NCBI GenBank assembly: GCA_046350055.1
Contig: JAXMBC010000001.1
Location: 2,790,001 to 2,854,000, forward strand
Length of the DNA: 64,000 nt
Reading direction: 5' to 3'
DNA from: JAEUIE01 sp046350055
Lineage (GTDB): Bacteria > Planctomycetota > Planctomycetia > Gemmatales > HRBIN36
Shown: positions 45,328-52,863 of the stretch, one piece after another
Layout: every line of letters starts with the position of its first letter
Position numbering within the stretch: the first letter of the stretch is position 1
Notes under the pieces: model-generated
Databases searched by the model: none
Seen by the model: the letters and a program-made list of their open reading frames with translations, nothing else
Told to the model about the DNA's origin: nothing
Made by a program: the position numbers and the translations under genes

Positions 45328-45444
45328 TATTTTCGCCATAATATTGAAGATCAGACAACTAACGACCGGTGAAAGGTGGGATCCTGCCGAGCCGCAGCTC
45401 GTGCGGGGACAGGGCATGCTTATTTGAACGGCAATAATAAATGC

Positions 45445-45473
45445 TTGACATAGCTGTCCTAGCATGCTAATAC
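45445..45473 (+). promoter_or_regulatory. Putative promoter of the PadR gene
   Basis: TTGACA at 45445-45450 and TAATAC at 45468-45473 are separated by 17 bases, close to a sigma70 consensus. It lies directly before a palindrome that overlaps the -10 box. Confidence 0.6.
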
Positions 45474-45504
45474 ATAGAAGTCCTATGTATAGTTTTCCTA
45501 TGTA
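45471..45504. promoter_or_regulatory. PadR operator candidate with three half sites
   Basis: TACATAG (45471-45477) and CTATGTA (45483-45489) form an exact inverted repeat with a 5-base spacer, AAGTC. A third CTATGTA lies 15 bases later (45498-45504). The site overlaps the -10 box and the presumed transcription start of the PadR gene, so autorepression is likely. PadR sites in other bacteria are also built from ATGT/ACAT half sites. Confidence 0.65.
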
Positions 45505-45514
45505 TGTGATGGGC

Positions 45515-45844
45515 ATGGATACTGAACTACTTAAAGGCACGCTTTCGCTGCTCGTACTCTCGCTCCTCAGCCGCCGGGCGATGTACGGCTATGAGATTGT
45601 GGCCACGGCGCACGACGATACCCTCGGTGCGTTCGAATGGCGCGAAGGGTCGCTTTATCCATGCTTGCACAAGCTCGAAAAGTCGGGCTTCATTCGCGGT
45701 GAGTGGGAGGAGAAGGAGACGGGACGCAAGCGTCGCTATTACCATCTCACCAAGCAGGGTCGGACAGTTCTCAAAGACAAGGAAGAAACCTGGCAGGAAC
45801 TCACCACGGCAGTGAATCGTATCCTGGAGAAGTCCCATGAGTAA
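45515..45844 (+). CDS. PadR-family transcriptional regulator
   Basis: The 109-residue protein begins MDTELLKGTLSLLVLSLL and contains the winged helix of PadR (MYGYEIV, WREGSLYPCLHKLEKSGFIRGEWEE, GRKRRYYHLTKQGR). In-frame ATGs at 45464 and 45509 lie upstream; 45515 matches the family start. It probably represses its own operon by binding the palindrome upstream. It overlaps the downstream HAAS membrane gene by 8 bases. Confidence 0.9.
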   Translation: MDTELLKGTLSLLVLSLLSRRAMYGYEIVATAHDDTLGAFEWREGSLYPCLHKLEKSGFIRGEWEEKETGRKRRYYHLTKQGRTVLKDKEETWQELTTAVNRILEKSHE

Positions 45845-46868
45845 GCTCGAAGAATATCTGCAACAGGTCTGCCGGAGTATGGGGGGCCCGCGGGCGATGC
45901 GGGAGCATGTTCGCCAGGAACTGCGCGAACATCTGCTTGATGCAGCGGCCAGGCATCATGCCGATGGGCTGGACCAGGAGAAGGCCATCGAGAAAGCGAT
46001 GCTGGAGTTCGGCCAACCCGACGCGGTGAGACATGAACTGGAAGCCACCCATGGTCATCGGGCGTTGGGTGTGGTCATCGATACCGCCCTCCGTTGGAAG
46101 GAGAAGACGTTAAAAGCCAAGTGGCTGTGGGCCAGTTGGACTTATCTCATGGTCGTGGGTATCCTGGTGCTTGAACTGCTGTTCTGCTTCTTCTGCATGA
46201 ACTATCTGCTACCCAAGATCAAGAAATTACGACATGATGGCTACATGCCTATCGGTGGCGATGTTCACGACATCGTCGAATGGATGTGGCAATTTGCCAT
46301 CGGCGTGGGAACAGCGATTGACCAATTCTTCTGGTGGGCATTGCTAGGGCTCGCGATGATTGTCGGTGTACTTGAATGGCGGGTCAAAAGTGAGAATAAG
46401 CCGTTCATCCGGCTGTCACTACTCAATACTCTCGCGCTCGGTTTACTTGTGGTGGTGGTGTTGCTGGCGGTATCACTGACGTTGCCATTTATCCTGACAA
46501 CGCCGGGTCTCGCCAGCATGACACCTGATTCGATGGTGAAACAACTGGAGAATATCGACAAGCATATATCAGAGGCAATTAGTGCTGGCAAAAAAAAGAA
46601 AGACCTGGAGGTCGCTTACCAACTAACGCTGGCTGGTAGAACGCTTGATAGACTGACGCGGCAAAAGGCATTTGCCACATTGCTCCAGTTGAGCGATGCC
46701 ACGGCCGCTCTCACTATGCAGCAGGCAGTGGATCAGACTCAATCGCACATCGAGAAAGCCACTCTAGCAATTAGAGATGGCGAACCGGACCTGGTAGTAA
46801 TCCTGGAGAAACTGCAATCTGTGTTTGAACCATTGCGAGAAGCAGTCAAACGAGCGAAGCGGGAATAA
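45837..46868 (+). CDS. Membrane protein with PadR-associated permease-prefix (HAAS) N-terminus
   Basis: The 343-residue product starts with a helical domain (EYLQQVCRSM...MREHVRQELREHLLDAAARH...AIEKAMLEFGQPDAVRHELEATHG) that matches the permease prefix/HAAS domain often found next to PadR regulators. About three membrane spans follow, near residues 95-125, 155-185 and 195-225. The last ~115 residues are soluble and helical and I do not recognise them. PadR-HAAS pairs are stress or antibiotic sensing modules in other bacteria. GGAG lies 7 bases before the start. Confidence 0.82.
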   Translation: MSKLEEYLQQVCRSMGGPRAMREHVRQELREHLLDAAARHHADGLDQEKAIEKAMLEFGQPDAVRHELEATHGHRALGVVIDTALRWKEKTLKAKWLWASWTYLMVVGILVLELLFCFFCMNYLLPKIKKLRHDGYMPIGGDVHDIVEWMWQFAIGVGTAIDQFFWWALLGLAMIVGVLEWRVKSENKPFIRLSLLNTLALGLLVVVVLLAVSLTLPFILTTPGLASMTPDSMVKQLENIDKHISEAISAGKKKKDLEVAYQLTLAGRTLDRLTRQKAFATLLQLSDATAALTMQQAVDQTQSHIEKATLAIRDGEPDLVVILEKLQSVFEPLREAVKRAKRE

Positions 46869-46888
46869 CTCTTGACGCTGCATCAGCG

Positions 46889-47152
46889 TTACTGCTTGAG
46901 CGACAAGCATGCCTTGGCATACACCAGATTGATCATGTGGCCGATGCGAACGTAACGCCCAGTTCATTCTTCTCATTGGAAGACAGTTTGCCGTCTTCGT
47001 GCTTGCGTGCCAGCGTTCATTCGCTGTACTGCGCGTTTGGAGAACTTCCACTTGAGCAGCAATACAACTACTTCAGGCGCGAGGTCGCCTTCAGTTGGCA
47101 CCATGGCCTCGGCCAGAATCTCGGTTTCAGAGAGTGGTGTTGCGAGTGACAT
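46889..47152 (-). pseudogene. Decayed small planctomycete gene with two frameshifts
   Basis: From ATG 47152 a reading frame gives SETEILAEAMVPTEGDLAPEV..LLLKWKFSKRAVQRMNA. A shift of one base then restores HEDGKLSSNEKNEL, and a second shift gives RYVRIGHMINLVYAKACLSL ending at TAA 46889-46891. The three pieces join into a protein resembling small planctomycete proteins that read LxPExA..LL..F.....RM..L...A..G.LT.EE..EL..Y.RVGHLLALLQAKARLSL. I recall that pattern from annotation, not from a search. The two frame breaks make it a likely pseudogene. Confidence 0.7.
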
Positions 47153-47188
47153 GATGTCATTTTACCACGACTTCAGGTGAATCAGCAA

Positions 47189-48268
47189 CTACTTCCTTTC
47201 CCCCACATCAATGAACACATCCACCTGTTGGCCGACGTACAACCGCGAGGCATCCTTCTCCACCGGGTCCACGGAGTAGATCACCTGCAGTACGCGGGTA
47301 TCGATGCGTTCACTGGTGCTGCCAGTGAGTGATCGCTTGGGGACGACGAACGGCTCGATACGCACAAAACTCAGGTCATGATACTGCTTGGCATCGCCAC
47401 GGGGGTTGGCCCGGGCCTTGGCTCCAGCCTTGAAGCGAGGGATGTCGTGTTCATCGATATCCACTCGAACGTGAAGCTGTGTGACATTGCCGATCACAAT
47501 ATAGGATGTGCCTGCACCAGACATGTTGCTGACATACTCACCGGGGCGAACGTTTACCTGTAAAACCTCACCCGCTACGGAAGCGCGAACAATGGTCCGT
47601 TCGATTTCGGTCTTCACCATTTCGAGCTGTGCCTCTGCCTGGGCGATGGCAGCACGAGCGACTGCTTTATCGGCTTCCCAGGCGCCAGCTTCGAGCAGTT
47701 TCAGATCAGCTTTGGCTGCCAGTTCCTGCTGCTGGGACATCTCGTAAGCCTGGCGGCGGCGAGTATATTCCTCTTCGGTTATTGCTCCAGACGGTCCAGC
47801 GGACTCATACAGTCCTTTGGCCCGTTTCCACAGTAGTTCCTGATCGGCCAGGTTGGCGGCAGCTTCCCGTACCTTGGCCTGCTTCACTGGCACCTCTTCC
47901 GGACGTGGCATGGCCATCAGCTTGCCCAATTGGGCTTGAGCAGAGATCAGCTCGGCTTCCCTTGCCTTCTTCTGGGCTTCCAGATGGCGATTATCCACTG
48001 TGAACAGCGGCTGCCCTTTCTCGACCGTCTGGCCTACCTTGACATGCACGGTATACACCACCCCGGGCACCGCAGCGCCGATGCTGATATTTTCTGTCTT
48101 GGGTTCGACGAGGCCCGAAGCAGCTACCGTGCTGCCATAAGGGGAACGGGCAGGGGGCACGATAGGGTCGAGCTTGGGCGGTGCCTTCTGCATACCCAGT
48201 ACATGGGTAATGGCGAATATCAGCAGCCCTACTGCTATCAGGGGCATTCCATATTTGCTTAACATCAC
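47189..48268 (-). CDS. Membrane fusion protein (HlyD/DevB-like) of an ABC exporter
   Basis: The 359-residue protein has an N-terminal membrane anchor (MPLIAVGLLIFAITHVL), a beta-barrel lipoyl piece (VVYTVHVKVGQTVEKGQPLFTVDN), a coiled-coil middle (~85-215, rich in A, E, Q and K), and a C-terminal barrel (VLQVNVRPGEYVSNMSGAGTSYIVIG). This is the periplasmic adaptor of tripartite exporters. It lies downstream of the ATPase and permease on the same strand, so the trio forms a DevBCA-type exporter. No outer-membrane TolC gene is nearby. Confidence 0.9.
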   Translation of the reverse strand: MMLSKYGMPLIAVGLLIFAITHVLGMQKAPPKLDPIVPPARSPYGSTVAASGLVEPKTENISIGAAVPGVVYTVHVKVGQTVEKGQPLFTVDNRHLEAQKKAREAELISAQAQLGKLMAMPRPEEVPVKQAKVREAAANLADQELLWKRAKGLYESAGPSGAITEEEYTRRRQAYEMSQQQELAAKADLKLLEAGAWEADKAVARAAIAQAEAQLEMVKTEIERTIVRASVAGEVLQVNVRPGEYVSNMSGAGTSYIVIGNVTQLHVRVDIDEHDIPRFKAGAKARANPRGDAKQYHDLSFVRIEPFVVPKRSLTGSTSERIDTRVLQVIYSVDPVEKDASRLYVGQQVDVFIDVGERK

Positions 48269-48285
48269 ACTACTCCAGAGACTCT

Positions 48286-48378
48286 CATCCTCAGCCCCTC
48301 TCGCCCGGGCTTTCCCTGGAGTCAGGGGAGCGGAGGTGTACCCCTGACATCACACCCAGGAGAGAAGAGCTGAGGATG
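48286..48378. repeat. Nested inverted repeats between exporter genes
   Basis: CATCCTCAGC (48286-48295) pairs with GCTGAGGATG (48369-48378), and inside it GTCAGGGG (48321-48328) pairs with CCCCTGAC (48341-48348). The structure fills the 127-base gap between the DevB-like and DevA-like genes. It may be a processing or attenuation hairpin in the operon mRNA, or a dispersed palindrome element. Confidence 0.6.
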
Positions 48379-48395
48379 AACGCCTCACTGCAGGC

Positions 48396-49157
48396 TTAGT
48401 GTCCCATCAGATGCACCTCATCACGACTGTAGACCCGTTTCACCGTGCCATCCTCCATTTCCACAATACGGTCGCCGTAGCCGAACACTCGGTTATCATG
48501 GGTAACGACAATGACGGCCCGATCCTGCTGCACCGCTACCTGCCGAAGGAGTTGCATCACCGTCTGGCCTGACTTGGCATCCAGCGCCGCGGTGGGTTCG
48601 TCGCAGACCAGCAGCTTCGGTTCGATGACCAGCGACCGGGCAATGGCTACACGCTGTTGCTGGCCACCGGAGAGTTGCGAGGGTAGCGACCTGGCCCGGT
48701 TGCCCATGCCTACCATTTCCAGGCATTCTGTTGCCTTCTTCACCGCCTTACGACGATCCACTCCATTGATAATGAGCGGAATAGCTGCGTTCTCGGCGGC
48801 GTTCAGAGCTGGCAGGAGGTTGTACTGCTGGAAGACAAAGCCCACGCTCTCGCCCCGGAAGCGGGTCTTCTTGCCACTGCTGATCTTCGTCAATTCCTGA
48901 TCCAGCACCTGGATGGTACCACTGGTGGGATTGAGCAGGCCAGCGATGATTGAAATGAGAGTCGTCTTACCGCAACCGCTGGGTCCAACGAGCAGGGTCA
49001 TCTCACCGTAGTTGATATCCACATCGATGCCGCTGAGTGCCATCACTTTATTGTCGCCCGTGCCATACTCTTTGGTGAGGCCCTGACAGCGCACCGCGAT
49101 CCGCGCCGCTTTCACGGTGGGGGTCGGGAGGGCCGAGGGTTCGAGGAGTGCGGTCAT
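48396..49157 (-). CDS. ABC transporter ATP-binding protein (DevA/LolD-like)
   Basis: The 253-residue protein has Walker A GPSGCGKTTL, signature LSGGQQQRVAIARSL, Walker B LLVCDEPTAALDAKSG, and a final switch histidine in VIVVTHDNRVF. It hydrolyses ATP to power the exporter. It sits between permease and adaptor genes on the same strand. The first ~20 residues are extra and Ala/Pro-rich. Confidence 0.92.
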   Translation of the reverse strand: MTALLEPSALPTPTVKAARIAVRCQGLTKEYGTGDNKVMALSGIDVDINYGEMTLLVGPSGCGKTTLISIIAGLLNPTSGTIQVLDQELTKISSGKKTRFRGESVGFVFQQYNLLPALNAAENAAIPLIINGVDRRKAVKKATECLEMVGMGNRARSLPSQLSGGQQQRVAIARSLVIEPKLLVCDEPTAALDAKSGQTVMQLLRQVAVQQDRAVIVVTHDNRVFGYGDRIVEMEDGTVKRVYSRDEVHLMGH

Positions 49158-49176
49158 GGTTGTTCCTGTTTCAAGT

Positions 49177-49321
49177 CAATTGAGAATTGAGAATGCAGAA
49201 TTCATGAGGTCGATCAAGGTTGGGGTCGCTAACGCATCAGTGCGTCATGTGCAGAACCTTCCATCCTCATCCTCAATCGATCTCGATACATTCTCAATTC
49301 TCAATTCTTCATTCTCAATTC
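49177..49321. repeat. Inverted pair of heptanucleotide repeat tracts
   Basis: Two exact TTGAGAA units (49180-49193) are mirrored by TTCTCAA, TTCTCAA, TTCTTCA, TTCTCAA (49291-49318). The arms 49178-49195 and 49289-49306 are fully complementary over 18 bases and enclose about 93 bases. The tract lies in the spacer between the permease and ATPase genes of the exporter. Confidence 0.8.
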
Positions 49322-49349
49322 CCTGCGAAGACATCACTCACCATCACGA

Positions 49350-50492
49350 TCACTTAAAGACAACAGCTGGTTCCAGTAGCAGTACCTTCCGCATCGCCAG
49401 GAAGCTGGCAACGATGGCGATAAGTGACACTGCGACTGCCACAATCGCTCCGATCTGCCACATCAGGTAGAAGCCAGCGAGGTGAACCTGGTTCTTGGTG
49501 CCTTCAAAGAAGGCGGCACACAGTCCCATGCCGATGGCGTAGCCGATGATGGCCACGATCACCACCTGTACGAAGATCATGCCGACTATTCGGATGTTGC
49601 TCAGGCCCATTGCTTTCAGGGAGCCGAACTGCTTGAGATTCTCAATGACGAAGAGGTAAAAGGTCTGTCCAGCAATCGCAGCACCGACGAAGAAGCCCAG
49701 GAAGATGGTGATGCCGAAGTTGATCGGGATGCCGGTGGACTTCAGGTAGTATTGGATGGTCTTCCAGTAGAGGGCATCGTCGCTGAGGGCGGAGAGGCCG
49801 GTCTGCTCTTCGATCCGTTTGCACACTTCTGTTGGACTGACACCTTCCTCGGCGTGAGCCAGCACCGCACCCAGCTGGTTCCGTTCCGGTGGTGCGTACA
49901 CCCGGGACTGGCTGTAGCGGGTGAAGAGCACCGGTAGCGTCTGGAACGTCGGCAGCGAGTCGCACACGCCGACGAGCACAGCCCGGTGATCATTGATCTC
50001 CACCACCTTGCCAAGCTGGTACACTCCCTTGTCCTCTGGCCAGAGGAAGGTGTACCCCGCCTTGTCAACGATGAAAGCATCCGGCGTTCGCAGGTCTGCC
50101 AGGCTGCCTGCGTACATGGTGGTCGGGGCACCGATAAGTGTGGCATCATCAATGCCGATCATCAGCACATTGCGGAATGTGCCATCACGGAAGCGGATTT
50201 GAATCTGGTTCTTCATGTAAGGCACGGCCCACGCCACGCCCGGCACGCCGCGCACCCGATACAGATAGGTATCAGGCATCGGTTTGAGTTCTTCCACGTA
50301 GAGCACATTGGGCTGGGTGACCCAGATTTCGGCTTCACGCACATCCACGATGCGGCCACCGGTGCGGCGCATGATGCCGCAGAAGATGGACATCTGGTGA
50401 GCCATCAGCAGGCAGGCGAAGCCGATACCGAAGATCAGGCCGAAGTACTTGGCCCGGTCGCCAGTCAGCATTTTCCAGGCGACCCAGCTCAT
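49350..50492 (-). CDS. ABC exporter permease (DevC/FtsX-like)
   Basis: The 380-residue protein has one membrane segment near the N-terminus (YFGLIFGIGFACLLMAHQM) and three near the C-terminus (ITIFLGFFVGAAIAGQTFYLFV, GMIFVQVVIVAIIGYAIGMG, WQIGAIVAVAVSLIAIVASFL), with a large periplasmic domain between, as in FtsX/MacB-type permeases. It works with the downstream ATPase and the adaptor protein. Its start overlaps the TetR stop by 4 bases. Confidence 0.9.
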   Translation of the reverse strand: MSWVAWKMLTGDRAKYFGLIFGIGFACLLMAHQMSIFCGIMRRTGGRIVDVREAEIWVTQPNVLYVEELKPMPDTYLYRVRGVPGVAWAVPYMKNQIQIRFRDGTFRNVLMIGIDDATLIGAPTTMYAGSLADLRTPDAFIVDKAGYTFLWPEDKGVYQLGKVVEINDHRAVLVGVCDSLPTFQTLPVLFTRYSQSRVYAPPERNQLGAVLAHAEEGVSPTEVCKRIEEQTGLSALSDDALYWKTIQYYLKSTGIPINFGITIFLGFFVGAAIAGQTFYLFVIENLKQFGSLKAMGLSNIRIVGMIFVQVVIVAIIGYAIGMGLCAAFFEGTKNQVHLAGFYLMWQIGAIVAVAVSLIAIVASFLAMRKVLLLEPAVVFK

Positions 50493-51193
50493 AACTTCCT
50501 TCCTTTCAGCGTGATGGCACGGCTGCGGGTCCGGATGAGCTTGGGAGTCTTTCGCAGCAGTGGTGGCTGAAGGCCCAGTGCTGCAGCCGTGAAGGCGTAG
50601 ATATGTTTGGCAATGTTCTCGGGCGTCAGTGCCAGGAACCGCTCAGGCCCCATGAGGCCGATGCCAACAGGCCGGTTCTGGCGATAGAAGAGGCACTGGC
50701 CGACGATGCTGAATCCGATCTGGTAGACCTTGTCATTGCTCGCAGGTTCGCCGGTAAGTTCCATCAGAATAGCCCGCAGCTTATCGGCCATGGGTTGGAC
50801 ATATTCACGCATCCATTCCTGGCAGGCCGAGGTGGGTTGGGCCATCTCGCGCATGATCACCTGAGTCTGCCAGGGCTTCGATTCGGGATCCATCAGGCGA
50901 TTGACGAAGGTGGCAATGAAGCTGCGAAGTCGCTCGGAGGCAGGGGTTTCGTCAGGCCAGTCGGGCATGGGGAACTTGGCTGCCGACTTCTGACAGGCAT
51001 ACTTAACCGTTTCGGCATACAGTCGTTCCTTGTCGCCGAAATAGTAGTTTACGGAGGCGATGTTCAGACCAGCCGCCTGGCAAATATCCCGCACGGAGGC
51101 TCCGCTGAAGCCATGGGCGGCAAAGGAAGCGCCGGCAGCGTCCAACAGGCGGTATTTCGGAGTTTCGTCCATGGGAAGAGAGGCACCATGCAT
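50489..51193 (-). CDS. TetR-family regulator of the exporter operon
   Basis: The product (234 residues from ATG 51193) has a TetR helix-turn-helix (LLDAAGASFAAHGFSGASVRDICQAAGLNIASVNYYFGDKERLYAE) and a C-terminal domain like the CerR/DUF1956 group (AMAQPTSACQEWMREYVQPM...QCLFYRQNRPVG). An ATG at 51172 is also possible; one at 51232 lies inside the operator. It is the first gene of the tetR-permease-ATPase-adaptor operon and probably represses it from the paired palindromes upstream. Confidence 0.9.
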   Translation of the reverse strand: MHGASLPMDETPKYRLLDAAGASFAAHGFSGASVRDICQAAGLNIASVNYYFGDKERLYAETVKYACQKSAAKFPMPDWPDETPASERLRSFIATFVNRLMDPESKPWQTQVIMREMAQPTSACQEWMREYVQPMADKLRAILMELTGEPASNDKVYQIGFSIVGQCLFYRQNRPVGIGLMGPERFLALTPENIAKHIYAFTAAALGLQPPLLRKTPKLIRTRSRAITLKGRKL

Positions 51194-51197
51194 ATTG

Positions 51198-51241
51198 TTC
51201 AAACGTTTGTTTAAGACAACTATATCAAACAAACGTTTGAA
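51198..51241. promoter_or_regulatory. Paired TetR operator
   Basis: TTCAAACGTTTGTTT (51198-51212) and AAACAAACGTTTGAA (51227-51241) are exact complements, giving a 15-base inverted repeat with a 14-base spacer. Each arm itself contains the palindrome CAAACGTTTG, with centres 30 bases apart. The site is directly upstream of the TetR gene. Two TetR dimers would fit. Confidence 0.85.
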
Positions 51242-51286
51242 TGCAAGAGCGTCTCCCTGTTCTTCGGCAAACCCCGGGGCAGGGAT

Positions 51287-51880
51287 TCAACCATTCCCGG
51301 GCAGCAGCTTTTCCACATATTTCGCCAGGATGTCCACTTCCACGTTCACCTGCATCCCCGGTTGCAACATTCCCAGATTGGTGATGCTCAAGGTATGCGG
51401 AATCAGGGCTACTCGAAACTGGTTCCCCTGCACATCCACCACGGTCAGGCTCACACCATTCAGTGTGATGGAGCCTTTGGCTACCACATACCGGCCCAGC
51501 TCGCTGGGCAGTTCAAAGACAAACATTTCCCAGTCGCCATCAGGCTGCCTGCTCTGCAGAGTCGCCAGGCCATCCACATGTCCCTGCACCCAGTGGCCCC
51601 CCAAGCGGTCGCCCAGTCGCAAGGCACGTTCCAGATTCACGGCGTGGCCCGGCTGCAACTCTCCCAGGTTGCTGCGGCGGAGCGTTTCCGGGGCCAGTTG
51701 AAATGCAGCTTGTCCGGCCTGATGTTGCACCACGGTCAGGCAGACGCCATTGATGGCGATACTCTCTCCGAGAGCAATATCGCTGTCAAAGATCTTGCTT
51801 TCAATGACCAGCCGCTGGCCATTCCCTTCGGGGTGCAGCGACTTCACTCGACCCTGTGTTTCCACCAGTCCTGTGAACAT
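51287..51880 (-). CDS. ribE: Riboflavin synthase alpha chain
   Basis: The 197-residue protein starts MFTGLVETQGRVKSL and has two lumazine-binding barrels (SIAINGVCLTVV..., SITLNGVSLTVVD...) and GGHWVQGHVDG. It converts two lumazines to riboflavin in the last synthesis step. The C-terminal half repeats the N-terminal half, as in the family. It ends up next to dtd on the same strand with a one-base gap. No FMN riboswitch was recognised upstream. Confidence 0.95.
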   Translation of the reverse strand: MFTGLVETQGRVKSLHPEGNGQRLVIESKIFDSDIALGESIAINGVCLTVVQHQAGQAAFQLAPETLRRSNLGELQPGHAVNLERALRLGDRLGGHWVQGHVDGLATLQSRQPDGDWEMFVFELPSELGRYVVAKGSITLNGVSLTVVDVQGNQFRVALIPHTLSITNLGMLQPGMQVNVEVDILAKYVEKLLPGNG

Positions 51881-51881
51881 G

Positions 51882-52331
51882 TCACTCCTTCCCGGGTGTA
51901 TCGAGGATGAGTGTCACGGGGCCGTCGTTGGTCAGGGTCACCTGCATGTCGGCGGCGAAGCGGCCTGCTTCGGTCTTGATGCCGAGCATGCGGCAAGCGG
52001 TGAGGAAGTCCTGGTATAACGGTTCCGCGATCTGAGGCGGTGCAGCCTTGGTGAAGCTGGGACGGCGGCCCTTCTGGCATTCACCGTAGAGCGTGAACTG
52101 GCTCACCACCAGGAGTTCGCCGCGGATATCCACCAGGCTCAGGTTCATCTTGCCCGCTTCATCGGGGAAGAGCCGGAGGGCGAGGAGTTTCTCAGCGAGC
52201 CATTCCGCGTCCCTGGCAGTATCGGTGGGAGCGATGCCAAGCAGTACCACGTAGCCTCGGCCAATGGTCCCGACTACTTCGCCAGCGATGGCCACCTGTC
52301 CTGCACTCACACGTTGAATGACTGCACGCAT
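51882..52331 (-). CDS. dtd: D-aminoacyl-tRNA deacylase
   Basis: The 149-residue protein begins MRAVIQRVSAGQVAI and has the active site blocks LLVVSQFTLYGECQKGRRPSF and MQVTLTNDGPVTLILDT. The SQFTLYG and NxGPVT motifs are signatures of Dtd. It removes D-amino acids from tRNA as proofreading. It overlaps neither neighbour but is only a few bases from both. Confidence 0.96.
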   Translation of the reverse strand: MRAVIQRVSAGQVAIAGEVVGTIGRGYVVLLGIAPTDTARDAEWLAEKLLALRLFPDEAGKMNLSLVDIRGELLVVSQFTLYGECQKGRRPSFTKAAPPQIAEPLYQDFLTACRMLGIKTEAGRFAADMQVTLTNDGPVTLILDTPGKE

Positions 52332-52334
52332 CGC

Positions 52335-52748
52335 TTACTTCTTGGAAAGGTTGACCATGATCTTCCGCTCGACCAGCACCTCGTTCCAGGCGTAGAGCTG
52401 CAGACGGTACTCACCAGCCTTGGGGAACGTGACATCGGTGAGGAAGCCGACGACCTCCGCAGTCATGCGCGGGTCAGTAAATTCAACTTCGAACATCGAA
52501 TCGTTCACGGATTCGCGTTCCTCCTCAGCATCGATGATTCGCACCCGGATGGGCACCTTGCCATGGCCATTGGTGACGACGGCATAGACCGCCATCATGG
52601 GCACTTTGATGGGAAAGCTGGGGGTGAAGAGGTTGGCGAAGCAGCCGATGAGGGTCGCTTTTCCGGTGCTGGTATCGCGGTGGATATAGTCGCAGACCAG
52701 GAAAGTGAGTGCCTTGGGGGGCGGCGGCGTGCGTTTGCGTCGTGCCAT
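52335..52748 (-). CDS. DUF6941-like hypothetical protein
   Basis: The 137-residue protein LTFLVCDYIHRDTSTGKATLIGCFANL..FPIKVPMMAVYAVVTNGHG..EVEFTD..KAGEYRLQLYAWNEVLVERKI has the small immunoglobulin-like beta pattern of proteins annotated DUF6941. The basic, proline-rich N-terminus (MARRKRTPPPP) is disordered. It is directly upstream of dtd on the same strand. Function unknown. Confidence 0.7.
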   Translation of the reverse strand: MARRKRTPPPPKALTFLVCDYIHRDTSTGKATLIGCFANLFTPSFPIKVPMMAVYAVVTNGHGKVPIRVRIIDAEEERESVNDSMFEVEFTDPRMTAEVVGFLTDVTFPKAGEYRLQLYAWNEVLVERKIMVNLSKK

Positions 52749-52822
52749 GGAGTTGCCTCGTGTTGCGAATCTTCGCTATTGTATGGGCAGGCAGCACGCT
52801 AAGATAGCTGTCATCCTGGCTG

Positions 52823-52843
52823 CTTCTGCCTTCTGTCTTCTGT
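52823..52843. repeat. Short heptanucleotide tandem tract
   Basis: Three near-identical units, CTTCTGC, CTTCTGT and CTTCTGT, are in tandem, followed by a degenerate CTACTAG. The tract is in the spacer just upstream of pepT, whose downstream side carries another heptanucleotide repeat. Confidence 0.75.
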
Positions 52844-52863
52844 CTACTAGATGCTGGTGATTC

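Noticed and set aside
45328..45360. Terminator after enolase
   Set aside because: AATATT/AATATT can pair, but the stem is short and AT-only and no T-run follows.
43852..45540. 562-residue open frame on the minus strand
   Set aside because: It runs antisense across enolase and the lipoprotein gene; enolase is certain.
49177..49321. CRISPR-like array
   Set aside because: The units are 7 bases long and tandem without spacers, so they are simple heptanucleotide repeats.
51881..52331. FMN riboswitch upstream of ribE
   Set aside because: The space upstream of ribE is only one base after dtd, leaving no room for a riboswitch.
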